Assembly: GCA_025463985.1 (NCBI GenBank)
Contig: JAODBM010000128.1
Coordinates: forward strand, 1-64,000
Length of the DNA: 64,000 nt
Direction of reading: 5' to 3'
DNA from: Acidimicrobiales bacterium
Lineage (GTDB): Bacteria; Actinomycetota; Acidimicrobiia; Acidimicrobiales; Iamiaceae
Shown piece after piece: positions 59,594 through 64,000 of this stretch (its first letter is position 1; the number at the start of each line of letters is the position of its first letter). The notes below the pieces were generated by a model. The model searched no databases and was not told where the DNA came from. It saw nothing but the letters and a program-made list of their open reading frames with translations. A program made the translations under genes and the position numbers.

Positions 59594-60832
59594 TTAGATG
59601 CGCTCGATGATGATGGCGGGGGCCATGCCGCCGGCCGCGCACATGGTGACGAGGCCGTAGCGGCCGTCGGTGCGTTCGAGCTCGTCGAGGATGGTGCCGA
59701 TGAGCAGGCTGCCGGTGGCGCCGATGGGGTGGCCGAGGGCGATGGCGCCGCCGTTGACGTTGATCTTGGTGCGGTCGATGTCGAGGTCGCGGATGAACTT
59801 CTCGGCGACGACGGCGAAGGCTTCGTTGACCTCGAACAGGTCGATGTCGTCGATGGTGAGGCCGGCCTTGGCCAGGACCTTGCGGGCGGCGGGGACGGGG
59901 GCGTTGAGCATGAGGGTGGGGTCGTCACCGATGTTGGCGGTGGCGATGACCCGGGCCCGTGGGGTGAGGCCGTGGGCTTCGGCATAGGCCGGGCTCGTCA
60001 TGAGGATCGCGGCGGCGCCGTCGACGACACCTGAGGAGTTGCCGGCGTGGTGGACGTGGGTGATCTCGAGGCCGGGGTAGCGGCGCAGGACCATGTCGCG
60101 GTAGGTGGTGCCGGCTTCGTCGAGCGCGAGGTCGGCGAGCTTTCCGAACGACGGCGCGAGCGCGGCGAGGGACTCGGCGGTGGTGCCGGGGCGCGGGAAC
60201 TCTTCGCGGTCGAGGGCGACGGTGCCGTCCTCGTTGTGGACGGGGATGAGGCTGCGGTCGAAGCGGCCTTCCTTGATGGCGATCTCGGCGCGGCGCTGGG
60301 ACTCGGCGGCCAGCGCGTCGAGGGCGCTGCGGTCGATGCCCTCCAGGCTGGCGATGGCGTCGGCGGCCACGCCCTGGTTGGTCTGGGGGTGCACGCCGCG
60401 GAGGTGCTCGTTGCCGCCGTCGAGGAACGGCGACCGGCCGGGGAGCGAGTTCTGCTTGTAGGACGACATCATCTCGGTGCCGCCGGCCACCACGACGTCC
60501 TCGAGGCCGGCCATGATCATGCCGGCGGCGAAGTTGGCGGCGGTGATCCCCGAGCCGCAGAACCGATCGAGGGTGACGCCGCTCGCGGTGATGGCGTAGC
60601 CGGCGTCCAGCGCGGCCATGCGACCGAGGTCGCCGCCCTGGGTTCCCATCTGCGCGCTGGTGCCCCACACGATGTCGTCCACGTCGCCCGTGTCGAGGTC
60701 GTTGCGCTCCGCGATGGCCGCCAGCACGGCGGAACCGAGCCGCTGCGGGTGGATGTCGGCGAGCGCACCCTTGCCGACCTTGCCGATCCCCCGGGGGGTA
60801 CGGCAGGCGTCGATGATCCAGGCCTCGGACAT
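59594..60832 (-). CDS. Acetyl-CoA C-acetyltransferase (degradative thiolase, FadA-type)
   Basis: The gene encodes 412 residues from ATG 60832, with GAGG eight bases upstream. All thiolase motifs are present: nucleophile Cys in DRFCGSGI (about 92), GGTEMMS, the His in VNVNGGAIALGHPIGATG (about 362) and the second Cys in TMCAAGGMAPA (about 392). It cleaves 3-oxoacyl-CoA with CoA in beta-oxidation or condenses acetyl-CoA. Unlike the Ltp2-like protein at 9942, it has a full active site. A 7-base hairpin (60851-60868) lies in its leader. Confidence 0.93.
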   Translation of the reverse strand: MSEAWIIDACRTPRGIGKVGKGALADIHPQRLGSAVLAAIAERNDLDTGDVDDIVWGTSAQMGTQGGDLGRMAALDAGYAITASGVTLDRFCGSGITAANFAAGMIMAGLEDVVVAGGTEMMSSYKQNSLPGRSPFLDGGNEHLRGVHPQTNQGVAADAIASLEGIDRSALDALAAESQRRAEIAIKEGRFDRSLIPVHNEDGTVALDREEFPRPGTTAESLAALAPSFGKLADLALDEAGTTYRDMVLRRYPGLEITHVHHAGNSSGVVDGAAAILMTSPAYAEAHGLTPRARVIATANIGDDPTLMLNAPVPAARKVLAKAGLTIDDIDLFEVNEAFAVVAEKFIRDLDIDRTKINVNGGAIALGHPIGATGSLLIGTILDELERTDGRYGLVTMCAAGGMAPAIIIERI

Positions 60833-60909
60833 GGGTGGTACCTCGTTTGCTCGGCGGACTCCCGCCGAATCCTGGCAGATCGCCGGGCCGGCAACCACGC
60901 CCACGCCTC

Positions 60910-60937
60910 GCCGACGAGCGCCCTCGGGCTCGTCGGC
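60910..60937 (-). terminator. Hairpin terminator between the kinase-like and thiolase genes
   Basis: GCCGACGAGC (60910-60919) and GCTCGTCGGC (60928-60937) form a perfect 10-base stem with an 8-base loop, 30 bases after the kinase-like stop at 60967 on the minus strand. It probably separates that transcript from the thiolase gene. Confidence 0.6.
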
Positions 60938-60966
60938 TCGCCCGGCGCGACGGCGATGCTCGGTGG

Positions 60967-61485
60967 TCAGGCGTCCCGCACGTCGCCCGGGAGCAGGTCG
61001 AGCACGGCCGTGGCGGCGGCCTCGGCGTCGAGCGCATCGACGTCGACGACCGCGTCGGCGACACCCTGGTAGAGGTGGGCCCGCTCCTTGGCCATCGCGG
61101 CGAGCACGTCTTTGGGGTGATCGCCCAGCAGGGGGCGGTGGTCTCCGTGCCCGACCCGAGCGGCCAGCGTCGCCGGGTCGGCCCTCAGCCACACGACGAA
61201 GGCGTCGTCGAGGGCCGCGCGCACGGCCGGATCGAGGACGGCGCCGGCGGGTGCGGCGATCACCGTCGGCTCGTCGCCGGCGATGGCGTCCAGCACCACG
61301 GCCGACTCGAGCTGCCGGTACGCGGCTTCACCCCCCGCTTCCCACAGCTCTCGAACGGTCTTGCCGGTCCGGGCCTCGATGGCGCGATCGGCGTCGACCA
61401 GCGTCCGACCGGTCCGCGCCGCAACCAGCGCGCCGACGGTGGACTTCCCGGTCCCCATGAGGCCGACGAGCACGACGGGGATCAT
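60967..61485 (-). CDS. Shikimate kinase-like P-loop protein with altered substrate motif
   Basis: The 172-residue length is typical of shikimate kinase. The P-loop GLMGTGKSTVG (about 8-18), VDADRAIEARTGKTVRELWEAGGEAAYRQLES (cited in part) and the lid Arg in RPLL (about 121) match the family. The shikimate-binding Gly-Gly-Gly motif, normally TGGGAVL, reads APAGAVL, so two of three glycines are lost. No other aromatic-pathway gene (aroB, aroC, aroE) is adjacent. It may be a divergent or repurposed kinase. Its start overlaps a very short upstream ORF. Confidence 0.75.
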   Translation of the reverse strand: MIPVVLVGLMGTGKSTVGALVAARTGRTLVDADRAIEARTGKTVRELWEAGGEAAYRQLESAVVLDAIAGDEPTVIAAPAGAVLDPAVRAALDDAFVVWLRADPATLAARVGHGDHRPLLGDHPKDVLAAMAKERAHLYQGVADAVVDVDALDAEAAATAVLDLLPGDVRDA

Positions 61486-61574
61486 CGGTCGGCCAGGCGG
61501 TCGAGCATCCGCAGCAGGTCGTGGTCGTCGACGACCAGCGCGGAGGCGGGATCCGGGGTGTCGTCAGCGCGCAT
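61482..61574 (-). CDS. Possible very short ORF coupled to the kinase-like gene
   Basis: A 30-residue frame starts at ATG 61574 and its stop overlaps the kinase-like ATG (ATGA). A GTG six codons upstream would give 36 residues, and the same frame is open further up without a clear start. It contains a LLRMLDRLADR helix. The overlap is suggestive, but the length is marginal, so this may be a leader peptide or simply non-coding. Confidence 0.3.
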   Translation of the reverse strand: MRADDTPDPASALVVDDHDLLRMLDRLADR

Positions 61575-61681
61575 CGTGCACAGGTCTTGCACACTGAGCG
61601 GGCACGGGCAATCGCCGGCATCGATCTGGCCGGGCGCGGCTGCCTCTGCTGAGGTCGGCCCAGCCGGGTAGATCCCAGCCC

Positions 61682-62356
61682 ATGACTCGAACGGGGCGTG
61701 TGCGCGTGGCTGCGGTCAACGACTACCACCTGGTGGTCGCAGGCGTCGCCGCGCTGTTGAGCAAGTTCTCCGACCGGTTGGTCGTCGTGGATCAGCTCAT
61801 CGTCGGCGAACCGCTGGACGGACCGGTCGACGTGGCGCTCTACGACACCTATGGGCGGGAGGGGGTCGCGGCCCCCACGCTGCGGGCGTTGGCCGACACG
61901 CCCGAGATCAGCCACGTGGCCGTGTTCTCGCTCGATCTCCACCCCGACCTGATCGCGGCGGGCCGAGCCGCCGGAGCGCACGGCTTCATCTCGAAGGGCC
62001 TCTCCGGTGCCGAGATCACCGACGCCATCGTCCGCGTCGCGGACGGCGAGCTCGTCGTCGCGTCGACGCCATCACCGCGCCCCACGCTCGGCGATCTCCT
62101 CTGGCCCGGCAAGTCGGACGGCCTCACCGAACGAGAGAGCCAGGTGCTGATCCTCGCGGCCGAGGGGCTGTCGAACCGCGAGATCGGCGCGGCGCTGTAC
62201 CTCTCGCCGGAGACCGTCAAGGGATACGTCAGCCAGGTTTTGACGAAGCTCGAGCTGCGCAATCGGGTGGAGGCGGCGCGCTGGGCCCACCGCAACACGA
62301 CCTTCGTGCGTCTCGGCCACCTGGGTGAAGCCGACTTGGAGGCGGCCGGTAGCTGA
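61682..62356 (+). CDS. NarL/FixJ-type response regulator with LuxR helix-turn-helix
   Basis: The gene encodes 224 residues from ATG 61682. The receiver domain (about 8-125) has the phospho-acceptor candidate Asp in VALYDTYG (about 54) and the conserved Lys in GFISKGLS (about 105). The acidic pair that binds Mg is weak (AVNDYHL has one Asp), so control by phosphorylation is uncertain. The LuxR DNA-binding domain (about 145-205) has LTERESQVLILAAEGLSNREIG and ETVKGYVSQVL. No sensor kinase is adjacent. A hairpin terminator follows. Confidence 0.88.
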   Translation: MTRTGRVRVAAVNDYHLVVAGVAALLSKFSDRLVVVDQLIVGEPLDGPVDVALYDTYGREGVAAPTLRALADTPEISHVAVFSLDLHPDLIAAGRAAGAHGFISKGLSGAEITDAIVRVADGELVVASTPSPRPTLGDLLWPGKSDGLTERESQVLILAAEGLSNREIGAALYLSPETVKGYVSQVLTKLELRNRVEAARWAHRNTTFVRLGHLGEADLEAAGS

Positions 62357-62380
62357 CCGGACGGGGGTCGCCCGGCGCAT

Positions 62381-62401
62381 CAACCCCCGGTCGGGGGGTT
62401 G
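62381..62401 (+). terminator. Hairpin terminator after the response regulator
   Basis: CAACCCCC (62381-62388) and GGGGGTTG (62394-62401) form an 8-base stem with a 5-base loop, 25 bases after the stop at 62356. Confidence 0.6.
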
Positions 62402-62419
62402 TCACCCACCTCAGTGACA
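62400..62419. promoter_or_regulatory. Inverted repeat upstream of the STAS gene
   Basis: TGTCAC-N8-GTGACA forms 6-base arms directly after the terminator, about 145 bases before the STAS start at 62566. It is a candidate operator; the rest of the 209-base gap holds no recognisable gene. Confidence 0.4.
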
Positions 62420-62565
62420 CGCACAGTGGTGCGGGCAGACGATGAACGAACGGATCCACCGGCGGCGGAAGTCCCTCGCTCACGTACCCGACTGGTCGGC
62501 TCGCCCACGTGGTGGTGCCTGCCGCTGCTGCCCCCCGCCGACGCCCCGGGAGACGCCGCCCCCCG

Positions 62566-62892
62566 ATGACCCACTCCACCGACCCCGTCCTCACGATCAC
62601 GGTGGCTGTCGCTGCCGGCGGCCATGTCGTCGTCCGGCCCGCGGGCGAGGTCGATGCCGCCACCGCGCCTGAGCTGCTCGCCGCCCTGCTCGGGGCCTGC
62701 TCCCCGCAGCTCACGGTGCTCGAGGTGGACATGGCCGGCGTCGCCTTCCTGGACTCGGCCGGCATCTCCGCGCTGCTCGCCGGACGCGCGCGGGCCGCCG
62801 AGCACGGCGCCCGCTTCACCGTCTCCAACGTCCAGCCGGTGGTGCGACGGGTCCTCGACGTCACCGGCCTTTCGGAGACGTTCCTGGACTGA
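62566..62892 (+). CDS. STAS-domain anti-sigma factor antagonist
   Basis: The protein has 108 residues from ATG 62566. The single STAS domain has VVVRPAGEVDAATAPELLAALL at the start and the phosphorylation loop VAFLDSAGISALLAG (Ser about 66), which matches the SpoIIAA pattern with the Ser present, unlike the STAS protein at 56601. In its unphosphorylated form it would bind an anti-sigma factor kinase and free a sigma factor. No cognate kinase or phosphatase is in the window. The start lacks a clear ribosome site. Confidence 0.85.
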   Translation: MTHSTDPVLTITVAVAAGGHVVVRPAGEVDAATAPELLAALLGACSPQLTVLEVDMAGVAFLDSAGISALLAGRARAAEHGARFTVSNVQPVVRRVLDVTGLSETFLD

Positions 62893-63045
62893 GCACCGCA
62901 CAACACGGACGAGGATGCGGCCCCGCCCACAGCTCGCGCGTGCGGCCTGACGGGCCCCACCTCGGCGGGGTCATCGGCCGGCTCGACGCGTTTCCTGCGG
63001 AGACCACCACTAAGTTCCCGTGCTGCGACCCGAACTGCGGGTGTG

Positions 63046-64000
63046 ATGAGTGCACAGGGGACGGCTGTGGCCGACTGGCCGTTTGTGGGGCGCAACACGG
63101 AGACGCGGCGGCTGGACGGCTGGGCCGCGAGCCTGGGTCCCGCCCTGTGCGTCCTGTCGGGCGAGGCGGGCTCGGGCAAGTCGAGGCTCGCCTTCCGCTG
63201 GCTGGCCTCGCTCCCCCCAGGCACGCCGCACGAGCTCGTGCTCTGCGGGCGGGAGCTGGCCGACGTGTCGTTCGGCTGCCTCGGGCCGCTCATCGGGCAG
63301 GCAGGACAGGAACCGACGTCGTTGCCGGGGACGGCAGCCGAGGCGTCGCTGCGGCGCGTCACCCGCGCCGGGGGACTCGTGGTCGTCGAGGACGCGCACT
63401 GGATCGATGCCGCCTCGGCGCTCCTGCTGCAGGACCTCGTGACCGACGAGGCGGTACGGGTGCTGCTCACGCTGCGCAGCGGCGAGCGGGTCCGTCCCGA
63501 GCTGGCCGACCTGCTCGTCGCCGGCGCCGGGATCGAGGTCGAGCTCGGCGTCCTGGACGACGCCGAGCTGGACCAGCTCCTCTCGGAGGCCTTCGGCGGC
63601 CCCGTCGACCCGGCGTTCGTCGCCTCGGTCCGCCGGATGACCGACGGCAACCCGCTGTACGTGCGAGAGCTCGTGAGCGGCCGACTCGGCACCGATGCGG
63701 TGCTCGTCGACGGGCTGTGGACGCTGGCGGGGCCCCTCGCCGTCTCACCGCTGCTCACGGATCTGATCTCGGCGCACATCGACACCCTCTCGCCCCCGGC
63801 GCGCGTCGCCCTCGGGCTGATCACGGAGGCCGGGACCATCGAGGAGGTGCACCTCCTGGCGCTCGTGACCCCCGAGGCCGTGGAGGAGGCCGAAGCCGCC
63901 GGCCTCGTGGAGCGCCTCGACCAGGACGGTGTGCGCGCCCTGCACGTCGCGCACGCCCTGTTCCAGGAGGTCGAGCAGGCTCGCACGCCGCTCGTCGAGC
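63046..64000 (+). CDS. LuxR-family large ATP-binding regulator (LAL/MalT-like), 3' truncated by window
   Basis: The frame opens at ATG 63046 and stays open to the window end (318 codons seen of an expected 850-950). The N-terminus has FVGRNTE, then Walker A SGEAGSGKSR (about 38-47) and Walker B LVVVEDAHWID (about 110-120), followed by NPLYVRELV and an LSPPARVALGLITEAG segment typical of AAA-type ATPases of the LAL family. A LuxR helix-turn-helix is expected at the missing C-terminus. It probably activates genes in response to a small inducer. The 153-base gap upstream holds no other gene. Confidence 0.8.
   Translation, partial: MSAQGTAVADWPFVGRNTETRRLDGWAASLGPALCVLSGEAGSGKSRLAFRWLASLPPGTPHELVLCGRELADVSFGCLGPLIGQAGQEPTSLPGTAAEASLRRVTRAGGLVVVEDAHWIDAASALLLQDLVTDEAVRVLLTLRSGERVRPELADLLVAGAGIEVELGVLDDAELDQLLSEAFGGPVDPAFVASVRRMTDGNPLYVRELVSGRLGTDAVLVDGLWTLAGPLAVSPLLTDLISAHIDTLSPPARVALGLITEAGTIEEVHLLALVTPEAVEEAEAAGLVERLDQDGVRALHVAHALFQEVEQARTPLVE

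Noticed and set aside
62442-62672. Plus-strand frame of 76 codons before the STAS gene
   Set aside because: The translation is Arg/Pro/Cys-rich with no pattern and overlaps the real STAS start out of frame.
1-64000. tRNA, rRNA, CRISPR arrays, insertion sequences, integrases
   Set aside because: No gap has the size and cloverleaf pairing of a tRNA, no spaced repeats were seen, and no transposase or integrase motif appears in any frame.

Overview
The window is high-GC DNA with tightly packed genes, many 4-base start/stop overlaps (GTGA, ATGA) and frequent GTG and TTG starts. It carries F420/flavin luciferase-like monooxygenases, GAF-ANTAR regulators, CaiB-type CoA transferases, an Ltp2-like thiolase with a DUF35 partner and DHA2 exporters. 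Together these suggest an actinomycete, most likely a member of the Acidimicrobiia or a related uncultured lineage; the class is an inference. No rRNA, tRNA, CRISPR array, transposase or phage gene was seen, and no gene-free stretch exceeds 300 bases.

Layout. (1) 1-5266: a cell-surface locus with two PstS-like binding proteins, a sortase-fold membrane protein lacking the catalytic cysteine, a neocarzinostatin-like secreted protein with a PEAPYA/hydrophobic/arginine tail, and the end of a Thr-rich anchored protein. (2) 5393-9318: a fused indolepyruvate:ferredoxin oxidoreductase divergent from an Lrp-type regulator. (3) 9341-12949 (minus): CMD-fold protein, alpha/beta hydrolase, DUF35 and Ltp2-like thiolase, CMD-fold protein. 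(4) 13125-25229: CoA transferase, three TauD/TfdA-type dioxygenases, an amidohydrolase, an atypical crotonase, and a branched-chain-amino-acid-type ABC transporter whose two permeases and one ATPase form a single polypeptide. (5) 25242-42493: aromatic or cyclic-compound catabolism, with FAH hydrolase, extradiol dioxygenase, TetR and TrmB regulators, two luciferase-like oxidoreductases, a second amidohydrolase, several SDRs, an aminoglycoside-phosphotransferase-like protein, a Rieske dioxygenase alpha/beta pair, a 3-hydroxyacyl-CoA dehydrogenase-like protein, SurE and an aldo/keto reductase. (6) 42595-45769: SRPBCC, sulfatase and beta-propeller operon. (7) 45840-53301: a cytidylate-kinase-like protein coupled to a DHA2 exporter; a polyhydroxyalkanoate operon (PhaC, acyl-CoA ligase, PHA-depolymerase-like hydrolase); a cation/Ca2+ antiporter whose ribosome binding site lies in a hairpin. 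(8) 53332-61574: MarR, SDR, CMD, nitroreductase, SRPBCC, a STAS/GAF-ANTAR signalling cluster, thioesterase, thiolase and a degenerate shikimate-kinase-like protein. (9) 61682-64000: a NarL-type response regulator, a STAS protein and the start of a large LuxR-family ATPase regulator.

How it fits together (inference). The middle of the window looks like a scavenging and degradation island. The ABC system imports an organic acid or amino-acid-like substrate; dioxygenases, monooxygenases and amidohydrolases open or trim rings and side chains; CoA transferase, crotonase, SDR, thiolase and thioesterase genes run beta-oxidation-like steps; surplus acyl-CoA could go to PHA. Several divergent promoters carry clear inverted repeats next to TetR, TrmB or Lrp genes, so the segments appear to be separately induced. 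The actual substrates cannot be read from the sequence.
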